Assembly (NCBI GenBank): GCA_001695595.3
Contig: MBPM02000052.1
Span: 1 to 64,000 of the forward strand
From: Plasmopara viticola
Lineage: Eukaryota; Oomycota; Peronosporomycetes; Peronosporales; Peronosporaceae
Length of the DNA stretch: 64,000 bases
Reading direction: 5' to 3'
Numbering within the stretch: position 1 is the first letter of the stretch; every line of letters starts with the position of its first letter. Below, in pieces: positions 27,701-39,387 of the stretch. Both the position numbers and the translations under genes were made by a program. The notes below the pieces were generated by a model. The model was given only the letters and a program-made list of their open reading frames with translations, was not told the DNA's origin and made no database searches.

Positions 27701-30700
27701 TGTATGTAACGATGTTCCTGTTGTGGAAGAAGCCCGTCTAGCTCAGTCGGTAGAGCGCAAGACTCTTAATCTTGTGGTCGTGGGTTCGAGCCCCACGGTG
27801 GGCGCCCACCAATGCCTTTTAAATTATTAGGTAAGAACTACAGTTTTTTTACGAGGGAAGTGTGAGCCCGACCGAAACGAACTAGAAGGCGAAATAGAGA
27901 TCGTTGCTGATCGGATGCACAAGTAGAGTGTCGGAACATGATTGCGGCAGAGAGGACCGTTAAAATAAAAGTCATAGGCTTGAGGACATTAAAGATTGAT
28001 GCTGTATGTAACGATGTTCCTGTTGTGGAAGAAGCCCGTCTAGCTCAGTCGGTAGAGCGCAAGACTCTTAATCTTGTGGTCGTGGGTTCGAGCCCCACGG
28101 TGGGCGCCCACCAATGCCTTTTAAATTATTAGGTAAGAACTACAGTTTTTTTACGAGGGAAGTGTGAGCCCGACCGAAACGAACTAGAAGGCGAAATAGA
28201 GATCGTTGCTGATCGGATGCACAAGTAGAGTGTCGGAACATGATTGCGGCAGAGAGGACCGTTAAAATAAAAGTCATAGGCTTGAGGACATTAAAGATTG
28301 ATGCTGTATGTAACGATGTTCCTGTTGTGGAAGAAGCCCGTCTAGCTCAGTCGGTAGAGCGCAAGACTCTTAATCTTGTGGTCGTGGGTTCGAGCCCCAC
28401 GGTGGGCGCCCACCAATGCCTTTTAAATTATTAGGTAAGAACTACAGTTTTTTTACGAGGGAAGTGTGAGCCCGACCGAAACGAACTAGAAGGCGAAATA
28501 GAGATCGTTGCTGATCGGATGCACAAGTAGAGTGTCGGAACATGATTGCGGCAGAGAGGACCGTTAAAATAAAAGTCATAGGCTTGAGGACATTAAAGAT
28601 TGATGCTGTATGTAACGATGTTCCTGTTGTGGAAGAAGCCCGTCTAGCTCAGTCGGTAGAGCGCAAGACTCTTAATCTTGTGGTCGTGGGTTCGAGCCCC
28701 ACGGTGGGCGCCCACCAATGCCTTTTAAATTATTAGGTAAGAACTACAGTTTTTTTACGAGGGAAGTGTGAGCCCGACCGAAACGAACTAGAAGGCGAAA
28801 TAGAGATCGTTGCTGATCGGATGCACAAGTAGAGTGTCGGAACATGATTGCGGCAGAGAGGACCGTTAAAATAAAAAGACATAGGCTTGAGGACATTAAA
28901 GATTGATGCTGTATGTAACGATGTTCCTGTTGTGGAAGAAGCCCGTCTAGCTCAGTCGGTAGAGCGCAAGACTCTTAATCTTGTGGTCGTGGGTTCGAGC
29001 CCCACGGTGGGCGCCCACCAATGCCTTTTAAATTATTAGGTAAAACTACAGTTTTTTTACGAGGGAAGTGTGAGCCCGACCGAAACGAACTAGAAGGCGA
29101 AATAGAGATCGTTGCTGATCGGATGCACAAGTAGAGTGTCGGAACATGATTGCGGCAGAGAGGACCGTTAAAATAAAAGTCATAGGCTTGAGGACATTAA
29201 AGATTGATGCTGTATGTAACGATGTTCCTGTTGTGGAAGAAGCCCGTCTAGCTCAGTCGGTAGAGCGCAAGACTCTTAATCTTGTGGTCGTGGGTTCGAG
29301 CCCCACGGTGGGCGCCCACCAATGCCTTTTAAATTATTAGGTAAGAACTACAGTTTTTTTACGAGGGAAGTGTGAGCCCGACCGAAACGAACTAGAAGGC
29401 GAAATAGAGATCGTTGCTGATCGGATGCACAAGTAGAGTGTCGGAACATGATTGCGGCAGAGAGGACCGTTAAAATAAAAAGTCATAGGCTTGAGGACAT
29501 TAAAGATTGATGCTGTATGTAACGATGTTCCTGTTGTGGAAGAAGCCCGTCTAGCTCAGTCGGTAGAGCGCAAGACTCTTAATCTTGTGGTCGTGGGTTC
29601 GAGCCCCACGGTGGGCGCCCACCAATGCCTTTTAAATTATTAGGTAAGAACTACAGTTTTTTTACGAGGGAAGTGTGAGCCCGACCGAAACGAACTAGAA
29701 GGCGAAATAGAGATCGTTGCTGATCGGATGCACAAGTAGAGTGTCGGAACATGATTGCGGCAGAGAGGACCGTTAAAATAAAAAGACATAGGCTTGAGGA
29801 CATTAAAGATTGATGCTGTATGTAACGATGTTCCTGTTGTGGAAGAAGCCCGTCTAGCTCAGTCGGTAGAGCGCAAGACTCTTAATCTTGTGGTCGTGGG
29901 TTCGAGCCCCACGGTGGGCGCCCACCAATGCCTTTTAAATTATTCGGTAAGAACTACAGTTTTTTTACGAGGGAAGTGTGAGCCCGACCGAAACGAACTA
30001 GAAGGCGAAATAGAGATCGTTGCTGATCGGATGCACAAGTAGAGTGTCGGAACATGATTGCGGCAGAGAGGACCGTTAAAATACAAAGTCATAGGCTTGA
30101 GGACATTAAAGATTGATGCTGTATGTAACGATGTTCCTGTTGTGGAAGAAGCCCGTCTAGCTCAGTCGGTAGAGCGCAAGACTCTTAATCTTGTGGTCGT
30201 GGGTTCGAGCCCCACGGTGGGCGCCCACCAATGCCTTTTAAATTATTCGGTAAGAACTACAGTTTTTTTACGAGGGAAGTGTGAGCCCGACCGAAACGAA
30301 CTAGAAGGCGAAATAGAGATCGTTGCTGATCGGATGCACAAGTAGAGTGTCGGAACATGATTGCGGCAGAGAGGACCGTTAAAATAAAAAGACATAGGCT
30401 TGAGGACATTAAAGATTGATGCTGTATGTAACGATGTTCCTGTTGTGGAAGAAGCCCGTCTAGCTCAGTCGGTAGAGCGCAAGACTCTTAATCTTGTGGT
30501 CGTGGGTTCGAGCCCCACGGTGGGCGCCCACCAATGCCTTTTAAATTATTAGGTAAGAACTACAGTTTTTTTACGAGGGAAGTGTGAGCCCGACCGAAAC
30601 GAACTAGAAGGCGAAATAGAGATCGTTGCTGATCGGATGCACAAGTAGAGTGTCGGAACATGATTGCGGCAGAGAGGACCGTTAAAATAAAAAGACATAG

Positions 30701-33700
30701 GCTTGAGGACATTAAAGATTGATGCTGTATGTAACGATGTTCCTGTTGTGGAAGAAGCCCGTCTAGCTCAGTCGGTAGAGCGCAAGACTCTTAATCTTGT
30801 GGTCGTGGGTTCGAGCCCCACGGTGGGCGCCCACCAATGCCTTTTAAATTATTAGGTAAGAACTACAGTTTTTTTACGAGGGAAGTGTGAGCCCGACCGA
30901 AACGAACTAGAAGGCGAAATAGAGATCGTTGCTGATCGGATGCACAAGTAGAGTGTCGGAACATGATTGCGGCAGAGAGGACCGTTAAAATAAAAGTCAT
31001 AGGCTTGAGGACATTAAAGATTGATGCTGTATGTAACGATGTTCCTGTTGTGGAAGAAGCCCGTCTAGCTCAGTCGGTAGAGCGCAAGACTCTTAATCTT
31101 GTGGTCGTGGGTTCGAGCCCCACGGTGGGCGCCCACCAATGCCTTTTAAATTATTAGGTAAGAACTACAGTTTTTTTACGAGGGAAGTGTGAGCCCGACC
31201 GAAACGAACTAGAAGGCGAAATAGAGATCGTTGCTGATCGGATGCACAAGTAGAGTGTCGGAACATGATTGCGGCAGAGAGGACCGTTAAAATAAAAGTC
31301 ATAGGCTTGAGGACATTAAAGATTGATGCTGTATGTAACGATGTTCCTGTTGTGGAAGAAGCCCGTCTAGCTCAGTCGGTAGAGCGCAAGACTCTTAATC
31401 TTGTGGTCGTGGGTTCGAGCCCCACGGTGGGCGCCCACCAATGCCTTTTAAATTATTCGGTAAGAACTACAGTTTTTTTACGAGGGAAGTGTGAGCCCGA
31501 CCGAAACGAACTAGAAGGCGAAATAGAGATCGTTGCTGATCGGATGCACAAGTAGAGTGTCGGAACATGATTGCGGCAGAGAGGACCGTTAAAATAAAAG
31601 TCATAGGCTTGAGGACATTAAAGATTGATGCTGTATGTAACGATGTTCCTGTTGTGGAAGAAGCCCGTCTAGCTCAGTCGGTAGAGCGCAAGACTCTTAA
31701 TCTTGTGGTCGTGGGTTCGAGCCCCACGGTGGGCGCCCACCAATGCCTTTTAAATTATTCGGTAAGAACTACAGTTTTTTTACGAGGGAAGTGTGAGCCC
31801 GACCGAAACGAACTAGAAGGCGAAATAGAGATCGTTGCTGATCGGATGCACAAGTAGAGTGTTGGAACATGATTGCGGCAGAGAGGACCGTTAGAATAAA
31901 AGGCATAGGCTTGCGGACATTAAAGATTGATGCTGTATGTAACGATGTTCCTGTTGTGGAAGAAGCCCGTCTAGCTCAGTCGGTAGAGCGCAAGACTCTT
32001 AATCTTGTGGTCGTGGGTTCGAGCCCCACGGTGGGCGCCCACAAATGCCTTTAAATTATTAGGTAAAAACTACAGTTTTTTTACGAGGGAAGTGTGAGCC
32101 CGACCGAAACGAACTAGAAGGCGAAATAGAGATCGTTGCTGATCGGATGCACAAGTAGAGTGTCGGAACATGATTGCGGCAGAGAGGACCGTTAAAATAC
32201 AAAGTCATAGGCTTGAGGACATTAAAGATTGATGCTGTATGTAACGATGTTCCTGTTGTGGAAGAAGCCCGTCTAGCTCAGTCGGTAGAGCGCAAGACTC
32301 TTAATCTTGTGGTCGTGGGTTCGAGCCCCACGGTGGGCGCCCACCAATGCCTTTTAAATTATTCGGTAAGAACTACAGTTTTTTTACGAGGGAAGTGTGA
32401 GCCCGACCGAAACGAACTAGAAGGCGAAATAGAGATCGTTGCTGATCGGATGCACAAGTAGAGTGTCGGAACATGATTGCGGCAGAGAGGACCGTTAAAA
32501 TAAAAAGACATAGGCTTGAGGACATTAAAGATTGATGCTGTATGTAACGATGTTCCTGTTGTGGAAGAAGCCCGTCTAGCTCAGTCGGTAGAGCGCAAGA
32601 CTCTTAATCTTGTGGTCGTGGGTTCGAGCCCCACGGTGGGCGCCCACCAATGCCTTTTAATTATTAGGTAAAACTACAGTTTTTTTACGAGGGAAGTGTG
32701 AGCCCGACCGAAACGAACTAGAAGGCGAAATAGAGATCGTTGCTGATCGGATGCACAAGTAGAGTGTCGGAACATGATTGCGGCAGAGAGGACCGTTAAA
32801 ATACAAAGTCATAGGCTTGAGGACATTAAAGATTGATGCTGTATGTAACGATGTTCCTGTTGTGGAAGAAGCCCGTCTAGCTCAGTCGGTAGAGCGCAAG
32901 ACTCTTAATCTTGTGGTCGTGGGTTCGAGCCCCACGGTGGGCGCCCACCAATGCCTTTTAAATTATTCGGTAAGAACTACAGTTTTTTTACGAGGGAAGT
33001 GTGAGCCCGACCGAAACGAACTAGAAGGCGAAATAGAGATCGTTGCTGATCGGATGCACAAGTAGAGTGTCGGAACATGATTGCGGCAGAGAGGACCGTT
33101 AAAATAAAAAGACATAGGCTTGAGGACATTAAAGATTGATGCTGTATGTAACGATGTTCCTGTTGTGGAAGAAGCCCGTCTAGCTCAGTCGGTAGAGCGC
33201 AAGACTCTTAATCTTGTGGTCGTGGGTTCGAGCCCCACGGTGGGCGCCCACCAATGCCTTTTAAATTATTAGGTAAGAACTACAGTTTTTTTACGAGGGA
33301 AGTGTGAGCCCGACCGAAACGAACTAGAAGGCGAAATAGAGATCGTTGCTGATCGGATGCACAAGTAGAGTGTCGGAACATGATTGCGGCAGAGAGGACC
33401 GTTAGAATAAAAAGGCATAGGCTTGCGGACATTAAAGATTGTTTCTGTTTGTAAAGATGTTCCTGTTGTGGAAGAAGCCCGTCTAGCTCAGTCGGTAGAG
33501 CGCAAGACTCTTAATCTTGTGGTCGTGGGTTCGAGCCCCACGGTGGGCGCCCACCAATGCCTTTTAAATTATTAGGTAAGAACTACAGTTTTTTTACGAG
33601 GGAAGTGTGAGCCCGACCGAAACGAACTAGAAGGCGAAATAGAGATCGTTGCTGATCGGATGCACAAGTAGAGTGTCGGAACATGATTGCGGCAGAGAGG

Positions 33701-34756
33701 ACCGTTAAAATAAAAGTCATAGGCTTGAGGACATTAAAGATTGATGCTGTATGTAACGATGTTCCTGTTGTGGAAGAAGCCCGTCTAGCTCAGTCGGTAG
33801 AGCGCAAGACTCTTAATCTTGTGGTCGTGGGTTCGAGCCCCACGGTGGGCGCCCACCAATGCCTTTTAAATTATTCGGTAAGAACTACAGTTTTTTTACG
33901 AGGGAAGTGTGAGCCCGACCGAAACGAACTAGAAGGCGAAATAGAGATCGTTGCTGATCGGATGCACAAGTAGAGTGTCGGAACATGATTGCGGCAGAGA
34001 GGACCGTTAAAATACAAAGTCATAGGCTTGAGGACATTAAAGATTGATGCTGTATGTAACGATGTTCCTGTTGTGGAAGAAGCCCGTCTAGCTCAGTCGG
34101 TAGAGCGCAAGACTCTTAATCTTGTGGTCGTGGGTTCGAGCCCCACGGTGGGCGCCCACCAATGCCTTTTAAATTATTCGGTAAGAACTACAGTTTTTTT
34201 ACGAGGGAAGTGTGAGCCCGACCGAAACGAACTAGAAGGCGAAATAGAGATCGTTGCTGATCGGATGCACAAGTAGAGTGTCGGAACATGATTGCGGCAG
34301 AGAGGACCGTTAAATAAAAAGCATAGGCTTGAGGACATTAAAGATTGATGCTGTTGTAACGATGTTCCTGTTGTGGAAGAAGCCCGTCTAGCTCAGTCGG
34401 TAGAGCGCAAGACTCTTAATCTTGTGGTCGTGGGTTCGAGCCCCACGGTGGGCGCCCACCAATGCCTTCTAAATTATTAGGTAAAAACTACAGTTTTTTA
34501 CGAGGGAAGTGTGAGCCCGACCGAAACGAACTAGAAGGCGAAATAGAGATCGTTGCTGATCGGATGCACAAGTAGAGTGTCGGAACATGATTGCGGCAGA
34601 GAGGACCGTTAAAATACAAAGTCATAGGCTTGAGGACATTAAAGATTGATGCTGTATGTAACGATGTTCCTGTTGTGGAAGAAGCCCGTCTAGCTCAGTC
34701 GGTAGAGCGCAAGACTCTTAATCTTGTGGTCGTGGGTTCGAGCCCCACGGTGGGCG
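24708..34756 (+). tRNA. Thirty-four canonical tRNA-Lys(CTT) copies with mixed spacers
   Basis: Starts: 24708, 25010, 25312, 25615, 25916, 26218, 26520, 26823, 27126, 27429, 27732, 28034, 28336, 28638, 28941, 29242, 29545, 29848, 30151, 30454, 30757, 31059, 31361, 31663, 31965, 32267, 32570, 32871, 33174, 33477, 33779, 34082, 34382, 34684. The tRNA stays canonical while the leader varies (AAAATACAAAGTC, AAAATAAAAGTC, AAAATAAAAAGACA, AGAATAAAAAGGCA). The units at 27126, 31965 and 33477 carry the AGAAT leader, which is common in the right array. Confidence 0.95.
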
Positions 34757-34986
34757 CCCACAAATGCCTTTTAAATTATTAGGTAAGAACTACAGTTTTT
34801 TTTTACGAGGGAAGTGTTATTCCGACCAAAAACACTACAGGCGAAATAGAGATCGTTGCTGATCGGATGCACAAGTAGAGTGTCGGAACATGATTGCGGC
34901 AGAGAAGACCGTTAAAATAAAAAGACATAGGCTTGAGGACATTAAAGATTGATGCTGTATGTAACGATGTTCCTGTTGTGGAAGAA

Positions 34987-35002
34987 GCCCGTCTAGCTCA
35001 GT
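34987..35002 (+). pseudogene. tRNA-Lys 5' stub (nt 1-16) left of the LINE; left target duplication 34986-35002
   Basis: The gene stops after tRNA position 16, where LINE sequence starts with TGAAGGT. The 17 bp AGCCCGTCTAGCTCAGT (34986-35002) recur on the far side at 40726-40742. The stub keeps only part of the A box and has no B box. Confidence 0.93.
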
Positions 35003-36027
35003 TGAAGGTCGTCTATATTATGTAATATAGGCGAATGTCTACCCAACTTGCCTGGCGTAGTATCTGTTCTACTACTATTGTGTACTATATATAATTATGC
35101 ATTTCCTCCAAAATAGGAATATACAAAAAATTATGTAATTTCCTCAAAAAAAGGAAATTACATATTTTATGTTTGCCACGTATTGTTTTGGATTTCATCC
35201 AATCACTGGCCTGGGAGGGTTTCGGTTCTACACTTTTGCCCCCGTTTCGACTTCAAGTTCGGGCGAAAAAGGCCATTTAGCCCCTTTGTGCGTGGCAACG
35301 TTGCTCGATAAGTGCGGTCGATCAACAGCCGCAACTTTTGGCACTTATGCAGCACATACAGCGCCCATTGCATGCCAAATGCTCACGCGATTTAAGCCTT
35401 CAGGTGCTTAAACGGAAGTCCGGTCTTTCAGCACACTGTCGCGTCGTTTCGCGATGGGGGAATCCGCAGCCCAATCCGTGGGCCGACCCATTTTTGGGAT
35501 CGTTATACTTTATACGATAAAAATCCCTCGCTTCTTATTCGTCGTGAGGAGTGAAAAAATTCTTGATTCTCCAGGCCTCACAGTTAAGATAAAAAAAAGT
35601 GACCGGTATGGCCCCACAGGTAAATTGGCCTTTTAGGCCTCTTCGGGTCACCAAAACCACTGGGATTCAGCTCTCAGACTTCATCAAGGTACCCTTGGCC
35701 CCCCAGGGTTCACAGATGACAAAGCTCTTGACTTACGAAGCCGCTTTCTCACTGCTTTGTTACAGGCGCCCCCTACTCCGGTCTTTTACGCGGCTGGCTC
35801 GTATCCAGTTACCCTCCAGGTGCACTGTATGGCTACATCAAGTGCGAGACTTGCGGTAGCGGACCCCAGAAAATTCGGACGTTCTTCAAGTGATGAGGCT
35901 TTACCCGTAAGGGCGCCCGGCAGGCTGCCCGACCAGATAGCACCCACATCTTCAGACGGCGGTTTTTTAAACGATTGGAATGAACTCAGTATTTGCCGAC
36001 ATTAACCGTGTTCTTTTCTAGACGTTA
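35003..36027 (-). other. LINE 3' untranslated region (~1 kb)
   Basis: Lies between the RT stop and the left target duplication. It contains no conserved frame. Short plus-strand open frames here look accidental. The last 170 bases (35003-35170) are AT-rich and hold hairpins. The segment from about 35200 to 36000 is of mixed composition and I do not recognise it. The terminal 14 bases align with the SINE 3' ends with one gap, so the far end is probably the part read by the reverse transcriptase. Confidence 0.7.
35133..35163 (-). repeat. Perfect 12-bp inverted repeat in the LINE 3' UTR
   Basis: ATGTAATTTCCT (35133-35144) and its exact complement (35152-35163) flank a 7-base A-rich loop. The transcript could form a 12-bp hairpin about 130 nt from the LINE 3' end. 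A related imperfect pair (ATTTCCT / AGGAAT) lies just outside at 35101-35120. A role in template recognition is possible but unproven. Confidence 0.6.
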
Positions 36028-39000
36028 TTATTTGTTCATGTGCGCACAGGTCTTGATGGTGCTGCCTTGCAGGTTATGGGTGATGCCCGGGTGCTGACAA
36101 GTGAAGCTGTGAAACACGGAATGGGTCTTCAGCGAGTCAATCACTTGTTTAAGATCTTGTCTCAGCTGCCGGTCGTACAGGTGTCGCTGGAAAAAGCGAA
36201 TGTGCGCACAGAAAGTCGACAATATGACTGAGAGTGCTGGAGCTACCGGTATCGGTTGCCGTCCGTCGAACAAGCATCGATTGCGGTTCGTCCAGATCGT
36301 GTGAAGTACCACAGCTCGAAGCAAAAGCCATACATCTCGTACCGCACCAGAACATTGAACCCAGTCGTCGCGTACGTGCACCTTGTTCGCGAGAGCAATA
36401 TCAAGCCACGACGGTCGAGAGACAAAGAATGGTGAGACAAGCTGCAAGATCTGACACCAGAGCCTTGACGCCAGCGTGCAGTCGAAAAATAAATGCTTCT
36501 CAGTCTCTATCGCTTTGCATCCTGCGCGCACGCATTTACGGATGCCTGGATGTGACGTCTCCAAGAACCAGAAGCGCGATCGCACGGGTAGCAAGCGAAA
36601 CGCAAGACGAAATTGCAAGTATTCGAAGACCGGAAGCAGGATGTGGCGCAGCCGCTTTCGATACTCCGCGAATGCTTTAATCTGTTGGTCGTCAACACGC
36701 TCTGAGTAAATTTTCATCGGGTGCGGCTTTTTTGGAGGGTCAGGCGCCCAGACAATTTTCAGGATCGCTGACCGTGGAATCTTCGGGATCAAGAATATCT
36801 TCGCTTTATTTCTGTAGCCAACTCGTGGAAGCAGACATCCGTGTGCGTCTATGCTTGACGAGTCCCGTACAAGTTGTCGTGCTCCAAGGCGGTCAACAAT
36901 TTGCGTCACTTCCCTGTACAGCGAGCGCAGCCACTTCATCTGTGTGTACGGTCGCACTGAGACAAGCGTGTAGTCGATATGTCGCTGTACGAAGGTGGTT
37001 CCATCTGGCCACGCTGCACCTTCACACCTGAAGTCAGCGAGTGACCGTAATTTGAAGCTACATGAGATATGGAGACGAAAGCTTCGTTGTGGTTCGGCGA
37101 CCATACCTAGACAACGTCGATGCACCACCACCGTATCGGACCGTGTTCGCTTCTCATAGTGAAGATCAGCATCAGCATGGAACCAAATTGGCTGATGTAG
37201 GCCATACATGGCGCGTTCGTGCAAACTCAAGTCATGCCACGTGACATTCCATCGTGTCTTGTACCAGCACACCCACGTCTCTCTCCACCACATTGCAGTT
37301 CGGCCAAGTGAGATAAGCTTGCCGTGACGAAGCGGTGAGATTGTAAGAAAGTCGAGTGCGTGGCATCCGCCATAGCAAGGTAATCCAGACGTCAGCAGCT
37401 CAATGCTCGCCGCCGTCCAGTTCTGCTCATCATCACCAATTACAGCTCCGATAAACTGCAATAACAGCGCAAGACGTTGCTTTTTGAGCTGGGCATCGAG
37501 ACGTGGAATACCAAGACCACCGTGGGTGCGCTTGTGATAAAGAAATTCGCTCGGGATGAGCATCACGTGCTTTTCGTCACGATCATGCTTACGACTCAGA
37601 ACAAACCGGTTAAGCATCGATTGCCAACGCCGCACAATGACCCGAGATATATTCGCGTGCTGAGTGTAGTGCCACAAACGCGATAGCACCATCGTCTGTG
37701 CAACGAGCAGTCTACCTCGAAGTGTGCGGGCACGCCTGTACCATGATTTTATGCTCTCAAAGAAGCGAGCGTCCAAAAAATTGGTAATCATGTCGTTGAC
37801 TGACGCCTGACCGAACGGGATGCCTAAGTATTTTGTGGTGTCGGAACGTCCAAGATCTTGGACCCCGGGAAGTGCAGGACACACCATGCTACGATTTAGG
37901 GCCAGCAGTACCGACTTGGACAAATTAAGTCTTGCTCCAGAGCCAGCACAGTACACGTCTACAATTGCAAGCTGAGCCCGAACGTGATCAATTGACCCGG
38001 CGAGCAACGTCGAGTCATCCGCGAAAAACATACTTGTCACCGTACAATTCGCATTCAGACATATCCCGTATTCGTCATGTTTGCGAAGTAAATTTCCAAG
38101 AGGCTCAATTGTAAGCACAAATAGGAGTGCCGACAAGGGGTCTCCTTGCTTCACGCCTCGAGTAGGGTGCAAAGCTGGCTGGATATTACCATTGATGAGC
38201 AGGTGTGCCTTCGGTTTGGTGTACAAGAGCTGAATCCATGAAATAAAAACTGGTCCGAAGCCCATGCAAGCCAGCAGCCGAAACATATACGACCAATTCA
38301 CACGGTCGAATGCCTTTTGAAAGTCCAGGAAAAGTGCGTAGGCCTCTTCGTCTCGATTTGTCACAAGGTCTTGCAGATCGGCAAGAAAGCGTACATGATG
38401 ATGAATTGATCGGGTCTTGACGAAGCCTTTTTGGTCTGGATGGATCAGGTCCAGCATTACTTTTTGTAATCGATATGTCAGTGCTTTTGACAACACCTTC
38501 ACGTCGACTGGCACGAGTGCAATTGGACGATAATTGCCAGGCTCAGCGCGTGAACCTTTCTTATGTAGCAGTACGAGCGCTGATTTACGCTGAGACGCTA
38601 GAAGCTCGCCGCGCCTCAGTCTATCCTTGAAAACAATCGCGAGGCACTCGCCAAATACTGATGATGCCACCTGATAAAATCCAGCCGTTAAACCGTCCAT
38701 GCTTGGAGAGGATGTCGCTCTCATATGCCGGATTGCAGTTGCAAGGTCAGCAGTGGTCAGGTCGGCTTCCAAAGCTGTGCAGCTCGTGACTGGGACGACT
38801 CTCGAAATTGAGTCAAGAAGTATGCGTTGCTGCGCGACATTTGACTCAGAGGCCGATTCGATTGGACTCTTGACATCACCCATCTCAGATCCCCAGTGCT
38901 CCAAGAAACGCAGAGAGATTTCTTGAGGATTCGTTGAGACATTTCCACTTGGTGTTATAACCTCCTCAATCGAAACGCGTCGCAAACTTGTGTCTAGAGG

Positions 39001-39387
39001 ACGAAAAAAATGAGATGTTGAGCGTTCCGAGTTGTTGACTTGAAAGTCAAAAGAAGCATCATGATTGTGTTGGCGGGTTCTCGTGACTATATCCTTATAG
39101 CTTCGTAAAGCATCGTCAAAAAAGTCTCGATTCTCTTTGCCTGACAATGCACGGTATCGGGCGGCTGCTTGATCTAATGCGACGCGAGCATCTTCGATCT
39201 CCCGCGTGTCTTGTTGCCTGAGCTTTTTCTGGACGTCTTGAAGCTGAGTCTTGATGCTTTTTTTCCAATTTTCCCAAATTTTTCCGGGGTTTTCTGAATG
39301 GCGAAGCTGGTCCAGGACCTGCTCGGCCTCCCTTTCAATTGCTGATAAACCTTCGGATATTCGAGGAGGTATCGCGGAAATTTCCAA
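36028..39387 (-). CDS. LINE reverse transcriptase ORF with C-terminal zinc finger (1119 aa)
   Basis: RNA-directed DNA polymerase for target-primed reverse transcription. The N-terminal ~110 residues are charged and probably helical, linking to the endonuclease. RT motifs appear in order: SSPSMDGLTAGFY (~226-238), the HKKGS...NYRPIAL block (~275-291), LDFQKAFD with the first catalytic Asp (~355), GVKQGDPLS (~411-419), and FADD with the catalytic Asp pair (~457-458). A thumb-like region follows. Near the C-terminus lies a CX4CX7HX4C finger (~952-970) of the kind that follows RT in many LINEs. The catalytic residues are intact. The annotated Met (39387) is the first in this frame but is unlikely to be the native start: the natural protein probably reads in from the endonuclease ORF, which overlaps out of frame by 214 nt. 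I see no RNase H domain. It resembles oomycete LINE polyproteins from memory. Confidence 0.93.
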   Translation of the reverse strand: MEISAIPPRISEGLSAIEREAEQVLDQLRHSENPGKIWENWKKSIKTQLQDVQKKLRQQDTREIEDARVALDQAAARYRALSGKENRDFFDDALRSYKDIVTRTRQHNHDASFDFQVNNSERSTSHFFRPLDTSLRRVSIEEVITPSGNVSTNPQEISLRFLEHWGSEMGDVKSPIESASESNVAQQRILLDSISRVVPVTSCTALEADLTTADLATAIRHMRATSSPSMDGLTAGFYQVASSVFGECLAIVFKDRLRRGELLASQRKSALVLLHKKGSRAEPGNYRPIALVPVDVKVLSKALTYRLQKVMLDLIHPDQKGFVKTRSIHHHVRFLADLQDLVTNRDEEAYALFLDFQKAFDRVNWSYMFRLLACMGFGPVFISWIQLLYTKPKAHLLINGNIQPALHPTRGVKQGDPLSALLFVLTIEPLGNLLRKHDEYGICLNANCTVTSMFFADDSTLLAGSIDHVRAQLAIVDVYCAGSGARLNLSKSVLLALNRSMVCPALPGVQDLGRSDTTKYLGIPFGQASVNDMITNFLDARFFESIKSWYRRARTLRGRLLVAQTMVLSRLWHYTQHANISRVIVRRWQSMLNRFVLSRKHDRDEKHVMLIPSEFLYHKRTHGGLGIPRLDAQLKKQRLALLLQFIGAVIGDDEQNWTAASIELLTSGLPCYGGCHALDFLTISPLRHGKLISLGRTAMWWRETWVCWYKTRWNVTWHDLSLHERAMYGLHQPIWFHADADLHYEKRTRSDTVVVHRRCLGMVAEPQRSFRLHISCSFKLRSLADFRCEGAAWPDGTTFVQRHIDYTLVSVRPYTQMKWLRSLYREVTQIVDRLGARQLVRDSSSIDAHGCLLPRVGYRNKAKIFLIPKIPRSAILKIVWAPDPPKKPHPMKIYSERVDDQQIKAFAEYRKRLRHILLPVFEYLQFRLAFRLLPVRSRFWFLETSHPGIRKCVRAGCKAIETEKHLFFDCTLASRLWCQILQLVSPFFVSRPSWLDIALANKVHVRDDWVQCSGAVRDVWLLLRAVVLHTIWTNRNRCLFDGRQPIPVAPALSVILSTFCAHIRFFQRHLYDRQLRQDLKQVIDSLKTHSVFHSFTCQHPGITHNLQGSTIKTCAHMNK

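Larger units (their letters stand above)
1..34986 (+). repeat. Left tRNA-Lys tandem array (115 full-length copies, ~303-bp unit)
   Basis: Head-to-tail units of 302 or 303 bp, each with one plus-strand tRNA-Lys(CTT) and a spacer of about 230 bp. The window starts inside a unit, so the array continues to the left. Two common unit types differ by one base about 80 bp upstream of the tRNA (AAAATACAAAGTC in the 303-bp type, AAAATAAAAGTC in the 302-bp type) and often by TTCGG versus TTAGG just after the tRNA. The array stops at 34987-35002, where the next tRNA is split by a LINE. No protein-coding gene is supported anywhere in this stretch. Confidence 0.97.

Noticed and set aside
386..34782. Repeated open frames of 63-96 codons (reading [21 protein letters not shown]...) on the plus strand
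   Set aside because: They run straight through the tRNA-Lys gene; this peptide is the translation of the tRNA itself. No codon-level conservation separates them from the spacer, and the frame changes with 1-bp spacer indels.
1..34986. CRISPR-like array
   Set aside because: The whole 303-bp unit repeats with no unique spacers, the repeat contains a tRNA, and the setting is eukaryotic.
35169..36005. Overlapping plus-strand open frames of 60-86 codons in the LINE 3' UTR
   Set aside because: Short, mutually overlapping, antisense to the element, and with no recognisable motif.
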